From: Fibrobacter sp.
GTDB taxonomy: Bacteria > Fibrobacterota > Fibrobacteria > Fibrobacterales > Fibrobacteraceae
Length of the DNA: 57,259 bases
Reading direction: 5' to 3'
Assembly: GCA_024398965.1 (NCBI GenBank)
Contig: JAKSIF010000016.1
Coordinates: 1-57,259 of the forward strand
In this document: in pieces, positions 16,240 through 24,424 of the stretch
How the letters are laid out: every line of letters starts with the position of its first letter
Position numbering within the stretch: the first letter of the stretch is position 1
The notes under the pieces: generated by a model
Database searches by the model: none
Seen by the model: only the letters and a program-made list of their open reading frames with translations
What the model was told of the DNA's origin: nothing
Position numbers and translations under genes: made by a program

Positions 16240-16923
16240 CTATTCGGCGAGGAACTTCTTAGCCTTGTCAGCATAGTTCTGATTGTCGCCGTAGACAACC
16301 AGGATGCGTTCAGCAGTCTTCTTAGCCTTGTCGTTTGCACCGAGCTGCTGATAAACAAGAGTCAACTTCCACATGGCGTCGGCCACGTTTGCAACTTCGT
16401 CAACCGGTTCGTCCTTCTGGTAGCGGTCTTCCTTATCGCCAGTGCGCTTGCCAAATTCAGCAACGAACTTTTCCAGCAGACCGGCAGCGGCAGAGTAGTC
16501 GGCCTTTTCGATCTTGACAGAAGCAAGACCATGAAGAGCGGCTGCGCGAACCAAGGCAACAGAACCGGCATTGTCCAAGGACTTCTGGAAGAGGACTGCT
16601 GCAGCATCGTAGTCGGAATTTTCGTACTTGATGTTTGCAGCGTAGAGAGCAGCCTTTGCAAGGGCAACACCGCTCAGCTTGCCAGAATTGATCTTAGATT
16701 CAAATTCTGCAACAGCATTTTCCTTGTCACCAGCATAGACAAGAGCCATACCCGGACCGAGGAGTTCAGCCTGTTCTGCAGCGGCAGCGACCTTGTAATC
16801 CTTGTACTGGACCACACCCACTACAATTGCAATAACTACCACCAGGGCAGCAGCAATCTTAGAACCGTGAGCAACAAAGAATGCCTTAATTTCAGAATTA
16901 TTGGTATTGTTTTCGTTAGCCAT
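16240..16923 (-). CDS. YfgM-like tetratricopeptide membrane protein
   Basis: A 227-residue protein: a short N-terminus, one membrane helix (HGSKIAAALVVVIAIVVGVV, about 18-37), then tetratricopeptide-like helical pairs (LAKAALYAANIKYENSDYD, VRAAALHGLASVKIEKADY, MWKLTLVYQQLGANDKAK). The single N-terminal helix with a periplasmic TPR domain is the layout of YfgM, an accessory of the Sec translocon and chaperone network. The ATG at 16923 (MANENN) is chosen over an in-frame GTG 33 bp upstream because a good promoter (16957-16985) lies just ahead and the N-terminus then fits the family. Confidence 0.65.
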   Translation of the reverse strand: MANENNTNNSEIKAFFVAHGSKIAAALVVVIAIVVGVVQYKDYKVAAAAEQAELLGPGMALVYAGDKENAVAEFESKINSGKLSGVALAKAALYAANIKYENSDYDAAAVLFQKSLDNAGSVALVRAAALHGLASVKIEKADYSAAAGLLEKFVAEFGKRTGDKEDRYQKDEPVDEVANVADAMWKLTLVYQQLGANDKAKKTAERILVVYGDNQNYADKAKKFLAE

Positions 16924-16956
16924 TGTAAATGTCCATTTTAAATTTTTGTGAAGCAC

Positions 16957-16985
16957 ATTTTAGCAAAAAAACAGGCCTTTGTCAG
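16957..16985 (-). promoter_or_regulatory. Sigma70-type promoter of the YfgM-like gene
   Basis: On the minus strand -35 CTGACA (16985-16980), a 17-nt spacer, and -10 TAAAAT (16962-16957). It is back-to-back with the tRNA promoter, with -35 boxes 6 bp apart. Confidence 0.6.
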
Positions 16986-16991
16986 CCAGTC

Positions 16992-17020
16992 TTGACAAAT
17001 TAGTGCCGTATTGCTACCTT
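16992..17020 (+). promoter_or_regulatory. Promoter of tRNA-Thr
   Basis: Consensus -35 TTGACA (16992-16997), a 17-nt spacer and -10 TACCTT (17015-17020), 11 bp before the mature tRNA. The -10 departs from TATAAT but fits the TAnnTTT form seen elsewhere in the window. Confidence 0.6.
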
Positions 17021-17031
17021 TTCGCCGCTTC

Positions 17032-17104
17032 GCCACTCTAGCTCAGCTGGTAGAGCAGCTGATTCGTAATCAGCAGGTCGGCAGTTCAAGTCTGCTGGGT
17101 GGCT
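17032..17104 (+). tRNA. tRNA-Thr, anticodon CGT
   Basis: A 73-nt cloverleaf. The 7-bp acceptor stem is GCCACTC/GGGTGGC with one U-G pair. The D stem is GCTC/GAGC. The anticodon stem is GCTGA/TCAGC with loop TTCGTAA, giving anticodon CGT (reads ACG, threonine). The T stem is GGCAG/CTGCT around TTCAAGT. The discriminator is T and the following bases are CGA, so the CCA end is not encoded and must be added by the nucleotidyltransferase. It has its own promoter (16992-17020) and terminator (17109-17144). Confidence 0.95.
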
Positions 17105-17108
17105 CGAT

Positions 17109-17144
17109 TAAAAAATGCTCGCCTTTCTTAGGCGGGCATTTTTT
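17109..17144 (+). terminator. Terminator of tRNA-Thr
   Basis: Long stem from AAAAATGCTCGCCT paired with AGGCGGGCATTTTT (one G-U pair) with loop TTCTT, followed by T. It begins about 5 nt beyond the tRNA 3' end and is nearly symmetric, so it may also stop minus-strand transcripts. Confidence 0.8.
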
Positions 17145-17211
17145 AGTGTAAAGCGAAAAAGGATATAGCGTAAAGACTTTAATCTTTATCCTTTCCGCTT
17201 TATCCTATAAG

Positions 17212-18993
17212 CTAGGACCTGGCAGCCAGTTCCTCAGGAGTTCTTGCAAGAATATCCCAATCACCACGCTTGATGATCTTGTAGGCGTAGCCCTGCTCGG
17301 TAAGGAACAGCTGACGATTCATTGCAAATTCCTGTTCCTTGGAATCCTGGGTCACTATGCTGTAGAAATGAGCGGCACCGCCATCGCTCTTGGGGCGAAG
17401 CACTCGACCAAGACGCTGGGCTTCTTCCTGACGGCTTCCGAAAGTACCTGAAATCTGAATTAGCACATTTGCATCGGGAAGATCGATAGCGAAGTTACCC
17501 ACCTTAGAGATCATCAGGTTCTTAAGGCTACCATCTCGGAAGGCAGCATACAGGCGATCACGTTCCTTGTTAGGAGTTTTTCCTGTAATCAGAGGAATTT
17601 CCAATGTCTGGGAAAGAGTTTCCAGCTGTTCAATGTACTGGCCAATAATAAGCACACGGTCTTCGGGCTTATCATAGAATTTCAGCAAGCGCTGTACAAT
17701 GTCAGTCTTTTCGGGATTAGTGCTGGCCAGGGTAATCTTATCGCGAACAGGAGCCAAGGCATACTTCATCTTCAGTTCCGCTTCCATGGGAATGCGAATT
17801 TCGTTACAGTCCGCCGTAGCAATCCAGCCCTGGGCTTCAAGAATGCGCCAAGGAATGTCGTACTTCTTAGGACCGATCAAGCTAAAGACTTCAGTTTCCT
17901 TATGGTCTTCACGAACCAAGGTAGCGGTAAGGCCAAGGCGACGGGTCGCCTGCATTTCAGTACTCAGGCGAAACACAGGAGCCGGCAGCAAGTGGACTTC
18001 GTCGTAAATCATCAGTCCCCACTTCTGCTGACTGAACAGCGGGAAGTTGGAAAGTTCCTTCTTGACTTCTTCCTCGGTTCCCTCGGACAGGTCAACCTCA
18101 GTCACCTCTTCCCCAGCCTTCTTGGCACGCTTACGCTGAGTCAGAATCTGGTAGGTGGCAACCGTTACAGGTCCGATTTCCTTGACTTCGCCGGAATATT
18201 CCTTCACCATGTCTTCAGTCAAGTCCGTTTTGTCGCAAATTTCGCGAATCCACTGACGGGATGCAGAAATATTCGGAGTCAAGATCAAAGTCTTAGTTTG
18301 TACTAAAGCCATGGTAGCAATACCAATGACAGTCTTACCGGAACCGCAAGGCAACACGATTACACCGGAGCCGCCCTTTTCGGAACCACTGGCATAGAAA
18401 ATCTGGGCAGCTTCCTTCTGGTAGTCGCGGAGCTTGAATTCCTTACCGCAAAGCATTGTATCACGAAGCTTGATGGGCAAAGGATCGCCCACGGTATAAC
18501 CAGCAAGGTCTTCCACCGGGAAACCTGCATTGGTCAAAGCCATTTTCAAATGGCCGCGGCGTTCAGGATCAACAATTGCATGGCAGTCATCAATAAATTC
18601 CTTGATGAAAGGTTCCACTTCACGTAGCTTGCAGATTTCGGTGAACATGAACTTGTCATCGGATTCAATCAGCAGGTTGTCGCCATCATCCTTCTTTAGG
18701 CGGAGAAGGCCATAGCGAGCCATGTAGTCTTCGACTTCGGTAATGACCGTCTGGGGAATGGGATAGCGGCTCTGGCTTTCGAGGCGTTCAACAACGTCAT
18801 TGGCGCGAAGGCCTGTTGCAGCAGCATTCCATAGACTCAAATGAGAAATCTTGTATGTGTGAAGATGCTCCGGACTCTTTACCAGTTCGGTGAAGGGAGC
18901 GATTGCATCACGTGCTGCTTCATAGGTGGGAGCATCCACTTCCACCATAATTTCCATGTTACTCTGAACAATAATAGCGCCATTGGGATTCAT
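17212..18993 (-). CDS. XPB-type DNA repair helicase (superfamily 2)
   Basis: A 593-residue helicase. The N-terminal 180 residues resemble the helicase-associated damage-recognition region of bacterial XPB. Walker A LPCGSGKT lies near 214-221 and the DEVH box (IYDEVHLLP) near 331. LGLTATLVREDHKE is motif III and QEEAQRLGRVLRPK is motif VI. Such bacterial XPB homologues unwind DNA, possibly with a nuclease partner (Bax1 in archaea), but no such partner is adjacent. The ATG at 18993 is preferred to an in-frame TTG at 19002, because a -10-like TAACTT ends 8 nt before it and there is no Shine-Dalgarno, which suggests a leaderless mRNA. Confidence 0.88.
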   Translation of the reverse strand: MNPNGAIIVQSNMEIMVEVDAPTYEAARDAIAPFTELVKSPEHLHTYKISHLSLWNAAATGLRANDVVERLESQSRYPIPQTVITEVEDYMARYGLLRLKKDDGDNLLIESDDKFMFTEICKLREVEPFIKEFIDDCHAIVDPERRGHLKMALTNAGFPVEDLAGYTVGDPLPIKLRDTMLCGKEFKLRDYQKEAAQIFYASGSEKGGSGVIVLPCGSGKTVIGIATMALVQTKTLILTPNISASRQWIREICDKTDLTEDMVKEYSGEVKEIGPVTVATYQILTQRKRAKKAGEEVTEVDLSEGTEEEVKKELSNFPLFSQQKWGLMIYDEVHLLPAPVFRLSTEMQATRRLGLTATLVREDHKETEVFSLIGPKKYDIPWRILEAQGWIATADCNEIRIPMEAELKMKYALAPVRDKITLASTNPEKTDIVQRLLKFYDKPEDRVLIIGQYIEQLETLSQTLEIPLITGKTPNKERDRLYAAFRDGSLKNLMISKVGNFAIDLPDANVLIQISGTFGSRQEEAQRLGRVLRPKSDGGAAHFYSIVTQDSKEQEFAMNRQLFLTEQGYAYKIIKRGDWDILARTPEELAARS

Positions 18994-19001
18994 AGGGCGC
19001 A

Positions 19002-19007
19002 AAGTTA
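19002..19007 (-). promoter_or_regulatory. -10 element (TAACTTTG) for the XPB gene
   Basis: TAACTT on the minus strand, followed by TG, fits the Bacteroidetes -7 consensus TAnnTTTG. It ends 8 nt before the ATG at 18993, so transcription would start at or next to the start codon. Confidence 0.45.
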
Positions 19008-19092
19008 GTAAAAATACCCCGTTAAAAGAATACCCTGAGTGCTACTATTTTTCTTTTTTATATATCTTTATGATGTAAAAAAAGAGGTTTTT

Positions 19093-19980
19093 TTGAGCCA
19101 AAGAATTATTAACGGGAAGACCGAAACTCTCTGTATTTTCGGTAATCCCATCGGTCATAGCAAGTCGCCCCTGATGCACAACGCTCTTTTCGAAGCTCTT
19201 GGCATCAATGCGGCCTACGTTCCCTTTTCTCCGGAACCCGAAAAGTTGGCTGACGCCATCAAGGGTTTCAGGGCATTAAAGATTCGTGGAGCAAACGTTA
19301 CCATTCCCTATAAGACTCCCGTAATGGACCTTGTAGACGAACTTTCTGACATTTCGAGATTTACCGGAAGCGTCAACACCCTGTACTGGAAGGACGGAAT
19401 CGTAGGCGGAACCCTCTGTGGAACCACTACAGACCCCTACGGATGCATTCGCAATCTGGAAGAATTCGGGGGCTCCCCGGCCAACACCACAGTCGCCCTC
19501 CTTGGTAACGGTGGTGCAGCAAAAGCCATAGCCTACACCCTTGTGGAACTAGGCAACGAACTTACCATCGTATGCAGGTCGCCCGAAAAAGGAAGCGCTC
19601 TTGCAGATGGATTGAACCAGTTCTTTAATGGCAAGGCAAAGCAGGTCAAGGTAGTCACTTTCGACCAGTTCCAGTCCATTTCCAAGGACATAAAGATCAT
19701 CATCAACGCCACCTCGGTAGGCATGTCTCCCAACGTAGATCAATCTCCCTTGGCAGAAAACGACCTTACCCCGGGCCAGGTGGTCTACGACATCGTCTAC
19801 AACCCGCCCCGTACAAAACTCCTGCAGATGGCAGAAGCCAAGGGATGCAAGACCGTAACAGGCGAAGGGATGCTTGTCCACCAGGGCATTGAAAGTTTCC
19901 GCAAATGGTTCCCGGTCGAAACCAAGAATATCACTAACGACGCAATGGCTGAAATCATGCGTAAAGGAATGCAAGGTTAA
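19093..19980 (+). CDS. aroE: Shikimate dehydrogenase
   Basis: A 295-residue enzyme reducing 3-dehydroshikimate to shikimate with NADPH. The N-terminal substrate domain has FGNPIGHSKSPLMHNALF and the catalytic Lys in GANVTIPYKTP. The C-terminal Rossmann domain has LLGNGGAAKAIAY and the NADP-binding INATSVGM, and ends with the GEGMLVHQGIESF segment. The start is taken as TTG at 19093 because AGAGG lies just upstream and the protein then starts at the usual place. A longer reading from 19039 would add an implausible Phe-rich stretch. It lies 2 bp before the fused aroKB gene, so three shikimate-pathway activities are made from one mRNA. Confidence 0.9.
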   Translation: MSQRIINGKTETLCIFGNPIGHSKSPLMHNALFEALGINAAYVPFSPEPEKLADAIKGFRALKIRGANVTIPYKTPVMDLVDELSDISRFTGSVNTLYWKDGIVGGTLCGTTTDPYGCIRNLEEFGGSPANTTVALLGNGGAAKAIAYTLVELGNELTIVCRSPEKGSALADGLNQFFNGKAKQVKVVTFDQFQSISKDIKIIINATSVGMSPNVDQSPLAENDLTPGQVVYDIVYNPPRTKLLQMAEAKGCKTVTGEGMLVHQGIESFRKWFPVETKNITNDAMAEIMRKGMQG

Positions 19981-19982
19981 TT

Positions 19983-21593
19983 ATGAAGAAGCACGTATTT
20001 TTTACTGGATTCATGGCCAGCGGAAAATCCCGCACCGGAAGAGCCCTTGCAGAACGTCTAAACCGCCCCTACGTAGATACCGACGCTGTCATTGTAGAAC
20101 GCGCCGGCAAAACCATCAGTGAAATCTTTGAACAGGACGGCGAAACCAAGTTCCGCGAAATGGAACGAGACGTGGTAGCTGAATTTGCTGTCAAGACAGA
20201 GCCCCACATCATTTCTTTGGGTGGTGGCGCCCTGACCCAGCCTGCAAACTTGAAAGTCATCCGCGAAAACGGAACCATCATCCGCCTGTGGGCTAAGCCC
20301 GAAGTTCTCTCTGAACGCATTGGCCGCAAGAACACCCGCCCTCTCCTGGCAAATCTCTCTGACGAGGAACGCCTCGAAAAGATCAAGCAGATGCTGAAGG
20401 ACCGCGAGCCTAACTATGCCAATGCCGATTTCAGCGTAGAAAGTTCCAACGAATTTTCTGAAGACCATGTCATCGAAAAGATTTTGCACATAATGAAGTT
20501 CTGGGAAAGTCACGCCTTGAACGTCATGCCCAGCAGCGGCGGTCGCTATCCCATCTTTATCGGCAAGAACATCATTTCCGATGTAGGAGTCCTGCTGGAA
20601 GTTCTCAAGCTTTCTCCCAAGTACGAGTTCCTGGTCTGCACGGACACAAACATTTCCAAGGCACAGAACCGCACCCTGTCCGACCTGAGAATCCAAGCAG
20701 GACGCTGCCCGGTGTTCAAGTTCCAGGCTGGCGAGCGCAACAAGACCTTGCACAACCTGAACCAGCTGTACAGTTTTATGCTTCATCGTGGCTACACCCG
20801 TAAGAGTTGCCTGTTGCAGTTCAGCGGTGGCGTGGTTGGTGACATGGCAGGCTTTGGCGCAGCAACCTACCAGCGTGGCATCCCCTTTATCCAGTTCCCC
20901 ACAACCTTGCTTTCCATGGTGGACAGTTCCGTCGGCGGCAAGGTGGCAGTGAACCATCCCGAAGGCAAGAATATGATCGGTGCATTCTACCAGCCCGAAG
21001 CTGTGGTCTGCGACATTTCCGTTCTCAGCACCTTGCCTGAAACCGAATACCTGGCCGGTCTTGCTGAAATCGTGAAATACGGCGTTATCTACGACGAAGC
21101 TTTCTTCAAGTACATGGAAGAAAACGTCGAAAAGATCAAGAACCACGACGAAGAAGTCCTGAAGCAATTGATTCTGCGTAGCTGCGCCATTAAGGCCGAA
21201 GTCGTCGGCATCGATGAAAAGGAAGCCGGTCTTCGCGCTATTTTGAACTACGGTCACACCTTCGGTCACGCCATCGAAAACCTGACCCACTACGAAAAGT
21301 TCACCCACGGCATTGCAGTTTCCCTCGGCATGCGCGTTGCAGCCCGCTGCTCCGTTCTCCTGGGCAAGATGACCGCCGAAGACGAGGCAAGACAGAACAA
21401 GTTGCTGGACGACCTAAACTTCCCCAAGACCTATGATATCGACGTCAATGCCGCATGGGATGCCATGGCTGTAGACAAGAAGGCCGAAAAGGGAACTCGC
21501 GTGTACATTCTCCCCACAAAGATTGGCGTCGTAGAAAAGGTGACCAACGTGGACAAGGAAATTGTCGCCAAGTCCTGGCAGGCCATCAAGTAA
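19983..21593 (+). CDS. aroKB: Fused shikimate kinase / 3-dehydroquinate synthase
   Basis: A 536-residue two-domain protein. Residues 1 to about 165 are shikimate kinase: Walker A GFMASGKSRTG, shikimate-binding DTDAVIVERAG, SLGGGAL and RPLL. Residues about 175-536 are dehydroquinate synthase: SGGVVGDMAGFGAATYQRG, PTTLLSMVDSSVGGKVAVN, GLAEIVKYG and the metal-binding LNYGHTFGHAIE. The two enzymes act at steps 2 and 5 of the pathway. In many bacteria aroK and aroB are adjacent genes, and here the frame runs through. The dehydroquinate-synthase part keeps the Lys, Glu and His ligands I can see. ATG starts 2 bp after the aroE stop. Confidence 0.92.
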   Translation: MKKHVFFTGFMASGKSRTGRALAERLNRPYVDTDAVIVERAGKTISEIFEQDGETKFREMERDVVAEFAVKTEPHIISLGGGALTQPANLKVIRENGTIIRLWAKPEVLSERIGRKNTRPLLANLSDEERLEKIKQMLKDREPNYANADFSVESSNEFSEDHVIEKILHIMKFWESHALNVMPSSGGRYPIFIGKNIISDVGVLLEVLKLSPKYEFLVCTDTNISKAQNRTLSDLRIQAGRCPVFKFQAGERNKTLHNLNQLYSFMLHRGYTRKSCLLQFSGGVVGDMAGFGAATYQRGIPFIQFPTTLLSMVDSSVGGKVAVNHPEGKNMIGAFYQPEAVVCDISVLSTLPETEYLAGLAEIVKYGVIYDEAFFKYMEENVEKIKNHDEEVLKQLILRSCAIKAEVVGIDEKEAGLRAILNYGHTFGHAIENLTHYEKFTHGIAVSLGMRVAARCSVLLGKMTAEDEARQNKLLDDLNFPKTYDIDVNAAWDAMAVDKKAEKGTRVYILPTKIGVVEKVTNVDKEIVAKSWQAIK

Positions 21594-21633
21594 GGCAACG
21601 AATTTGTAAGATTCGCAAGGGGCCGTTTAGTAG

Positions 21634-21639
21634 TATATT
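21634..21639 (+). promoter_or_regulatory. -10 element (TATATT) for the epimerase gene
   Basis: TATATT at 21634-21639, directly followed by AAGTTTGAGG; TAAGTTTG at 21639-21646 is an alternative of the TAnnTTTG type. It lies in the 61-bp gap after aroKB, so the epimerase group may have its own start. Confidence 0.35.
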
Positions 21640-21654
21640 AAGTTTGAGGTGTTT

Positions 21655-22638
21655 ATGAGTATTCTAGTTACTGGTGGTACAGGAGCTCTTGGCTTCCACA
21701 TTCTTTCTAGCCTAATGGGAACGTCCCATGACCTGTACAGCTTTAGCGATGAACAGCCCCAACCTTGGCAAAAGGTTGAAGGAGTTCAGTATCTTAACGG
21801 AGATCTGCTTAACTTCAAGGACATGCTTGACGTTTTGCAAAAGGTCTCCCCGACCCACATCTACCATCTGGCAAGCCAGTCTTCTGTGGGTCTCAGCTAC
21901 AAGAAGCCTTACGAGACCTTGAACATCAATTTGCTTGGTACCCAGAATCTTCTGGAAGCTGCACGACAGGTTTGCCCCAAGGCAAAAATCATGCTGCTCA
22001 GTTCCAGCGAAATCTATGGACGAACAGAAAGGAACCTGACCTACCTCCACAAGGAAACAGACCTTCCCAATCCCCTGACGCCTTATGCCACCTCCAAGGC
22101 ATGCATGGAGCTTTTGGGAAACCAATTCCGTAACGCATACGGCCTGCATATTGTGTTCGTCCGTCCCTTCCATTTCACCGGTCCCCATCACAGCCGCCGC
22201 TTCGTAATTCCGTCTATCACTTACCAGCTAGTAAAGATCAAGTACTACGGAACCGAGCCAACCATTTATTCCGGCAGTCTGGATATCAGCCGTGACATGA
22301 TCGACGTTCGTGATGTGGCCCGAGGCATGATCCAGATTTTGAACCAGGCCGACTCCGGCGAAGTCTACAACCTCTGCTGTGGCAAGTCCTACACCTTCCG
22401 CGAAGTCGTGGAAACCCTGGTAGACATCGCAGGCGTCAGCGTTGACTTCCGTTTCGACCCCGGCTACGAACGCAATAACGAAATTCCCCTGCTTATCGGC
22501 GATCCCACCAAGGCAATGGACATCGGCTGGAAGCCCATGATCAGCATGGAAGACAGCCTTACCGACCTCTTCAATGAAATGGTCCAGCGCAGAAGAACCG
22601 AATTGAAACTTGGCATGGGCAAGGACCTTCGTCTGTAA
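21655..22638 (+). CDS. NAD(P)-dependent sugar epimerase/dehydratase (GDP-mannose 4,6-dehydratase/reductase-like)
   Basis: A 327-residue extended short-chain dehydrogenase. The N-terminal Rossmann motif is TGGTGALGFH and the catalytic YxxxK is YATSK, after the LSSSEIYG strand. The segments FVRPFHFTGPHHSRRFV and ISRDMIDVRDVARGM recall GDP-4-dehydro-6-deoxy-D-mannose reductase and its relatives, which make GDP-deoxyhexoses for surface glycans. The exact substrate is inferred only. The ATG at 21655 has GAGG upstream and is preferred to a GTG 6 bp earlier. The next gene begins 2 bp after its stop. Confidence 0.8.
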   Translation: MSILVTGGTGALGFHILSSLMGTSHDLYSFSDEQPQPWQKVEGVQYLNGDLLNFKDMLDVLQKVSPTHIYHLASQSSVGLSYKKPYETLNINLLGTQNLLEAARQVCPKAKIMLLSSSEIYGRTERNLTYLHKETDLPNPLTPYATSKACMELLGNQFRNAYGLHIVFVRPFHFTGPHHSRRFVIPSITYQLVKIKYYGTEPTIYSGSLDISRDMIDVRDVARGMIQILNQADSGEVYNLCCGKSYTFREVVETLVDIAGVSVDFRFDPGYERNNEIPLLIGDPTKAMDIGWKPMISMEDSLTDLFNEMVQRRRTELKLGMGKDLRL

Positions 22639-22640
22639 GC

Positions 22641-23645
22641 ATGGCTAGAATCCTTTCTGTAATCGCGTCAGTGGTCTTAGGTTGCATCTGCCTTGCAGGA
22701 GCAACCTCCGTTGACGATTTCATGCCACACCAGAATACAACCAAGGAATTCAACGAAACCTGGAGCTACCAGTTCGTATTTGACAACGGCACCAGGGCAT
22801 TCGTAAATTACTCAACCTTGTACATTCCCGCCACCGGAAAGAAAATCGGTTGTGACCTGACTTTCTGGAATTTTAAAGGCAAGACATACACTGTTGGCCG
22901 TCAGTATCCTCCGGAACGTCTCAAGGCAGACAAGGCAAACGCTACCCTAGATATCAAGGGCGAATACCTGATGGAACACAAGCCTGGAAAGGGCCACCGA
23001 GTCATGTATTCCGCCGATAAGGGCGGTAAATTCCTTCTGGATGTAACCTTCGAAAGTGCCGAAGGCGCTCCCAACGCAAGCAATCACGTTTGGAATATTG
23101 GCAAAGATAAGTTCGCACAGTACGTTCACATTCCCTACGGACGAGTATCCGGAAAGATTGCCTACAACGAAGATACACTGCAAGTCAAGGGTTACGCCTA
23201 CATGGATCAAACCTGGCAAACAAGCCAGGCAACGGATATCGCCATCCGTTCCATCAACTTTAGCACTAATGGACGTTCTCCCCTATACGCAGGAAGAATT
23301 TCCATTACCCACGACAAGAAACTGGTGGGATACGCTCTTTATAACAGCGGCAACGGAATCAAGGTTGTTACACCAAAGTCCATCAGTGACGGACAAGAAA
23401 ATTACAGCGGGAAAGGTTTCCCCAAGGGTGACATTACTATCCAGTGGAATGAGGATGTTCCCCCTTTAAAGTTTAACGCCCAGAAGCCCTTCCAAAAGGC
23501 AAGCATCCTCGACAAGGTCGAGGGCTGGATTGCGAAGAAGGCTTTCAAGATTGCCGCCGGCGGCGAAGTCCTGTTCTACAGGGGCCGCAGCGAACTGGAA
23601 AACGGCAAGAAACTGGATTGGGCTATTACAGGAGTCAAGGACTGA
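22641..23645 (+). CDS. Svf1/CrtC-like lipocalin-domain protein, exported
   Basis: A 334-residue protein with a signal peptide (1-21, cleavage after CLAGA). The body is beta-rich. The segment VKGYAYMDQTWQ near residue 188 resembles the hallmark GxGYxDHxW of the Svf1/CrtC lipocalin-like family, whose members include yeast survival factor 1 and bacterial hydroxyneurosporene synthase. A DFMPHQNTTKEFNETW stretch opens the mature protein. A hydrophobic ligand is possible, but the function is unknown. Its stop overlaps the next start (TGATG at 23643-23647), so it is coupled to hisA, which looks like operon packing rather than pathway logic. Confidence 0.5.
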   Translation: MARILSVIASVVLGCICLAGATSVDDFMPHQNTTKEFNETWSYQFVFDNGTRAFVNYSTLYIPATGKKIGCDLTFWNFKGKTYTVGRQYPPERLKADKANATLDIKGEYLMEHKPGKGHRVMYSADKGGKFLLDVTFESAEGAPNASNHVWNIGKDKFAQYVHIPYGRVSGKIAYNEDTLQVKGYAYMDQTWQTSQATDIAIRSINFSTNGRSPLYAGRISITHDKKLVGYALYNSGNGIKVVTPKSISDGQENYSGKGFPKGDITIQWNEDVPPLKFNAQKPFQKASILDKVEGWIAKKAFKIAAGGEVLFYRGRSELENGKKLDWAITGVKD

Positions 23646-24424
23646 TGACAAAATTTAGACCCTGCATCGATCTTCATGACGGAAAAGTAAAACAGATTGT
23701 TGGCAGCTCCCTTAGCGATTCCGGAGCAGGCCTTAAGACCAATTTCGAGACGGACCGTTCCCCCGCCTGGTTTGCAGAACTTTATAAGAAAGACCATATT
23801 ACCGGCGGTCACGTGATTATGCTGGGAAAAGGCAATGAAGCAGCAGCCAAGGCGGCACTGGGAGCCTACCCCGGCGGGCTTCAGGTTGGCGGAGGAATTA
23901 CTGCAGACAACGCCAAGGAATACCTGGATGCAGGGGCCAGCCACGTCATTGTCACCAGCTGGATATTTCCAGAGGGAAAGCTGGACCGCAGCCGCCTTGA
24001 CGCTTTAGTCAATGTTGTCGGCAAGGAACACCTGGTTCTTGATCTTAGCTGTAAGCGTACTGGCGTCGATGCCAACGGCAAGCCCACTTGGAACATTGCC
24101 GTAAACCGCTGGCAGACCTTAATTGACATTCAAATCACCGCAGAAAACCTCAACGACCTTGCAAGATACTGCGACGAATTCTTGATTCACGCAGCCGATG
24201 TCGAGGGTAAGCAGCAAGGAATGGACGACGAACTGATTCGATTCCTCGCAGAGAACAGCCCCATTCCGGTAACCTACGCCGGCGGCGCAAAGAGTCTCGA
24301 CGACCTTAAGCATTGCAAGGAAATTTCTGGCGGAAAGATTGACCTCACCATCGGAAGCGCATTGGACCTTTTTGGTGGTAAAGGAGTGAAGTATGACGAA
24401 TGCGTCGAATTCAACAAAGCTTAA
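23645..24424 (+). CDS. hisA: HisA, phosphoribosylformimino-AICAR isomerase, eukaryote-like type
   Basis: A 259-residue TIM-barrel isomerase of histidine synthesis. The start KFRPCIDLHDGKVKQIVG and the overall length resemble the yeast HIS6 branch more than the usual 245-residue bacterial HisA. The catalytic Asp10-like residue lies in CIDLHDG, the phosphate-binding strand is LQVGGGI, and the second half has the repeat THAGG-like segment here as VTYAGGAKS. The ATG at 23645 overlaps the upstream stop. No other his gene is nearby: it sits among a lipocalin-like gene and a glycosyltransferase. It overlaps the GT4 gene by 32 bp. Confidence 0.88.
   Translation: MTKFRPCIDLHDGKVKQIVGSSLSDSGAGLKTNFETDRSPAWFAELYKKDHITGGHVIMLGKGNEAAAKAALGAYPGGLQVGGGITADNAKEYLDAGASHVIVTSWIFPEGKLDRSRLDALVNVVGKEHLVLDLSCKRTGVDANGKPTWNIAVNRWQTLIDIQITAENLNDLARYCDEFLIHAADVEGKQQGMDDELIRFLAENSPIPVTYAGGAKSLDDLKHCKEISGGKIDLTIGSALDLFGGKGVKYDECVEFNKA

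Noticed and set aside
19039-19092. Longer N-terminus for AroE starting at 19039
   Set aside because: It would add a Phe-rich stretch absent from the family. TTG at 19093 has AGAGG upstream and matches the usual start.
20058-21308. A 416-codon open frame on minus, antisense to aroKB
   Set aside because: The plus strand encodes clear shikimate kinase and dehydroquinate synthase motifs. The antisense frame has no family features and is a codon-bias shadow.
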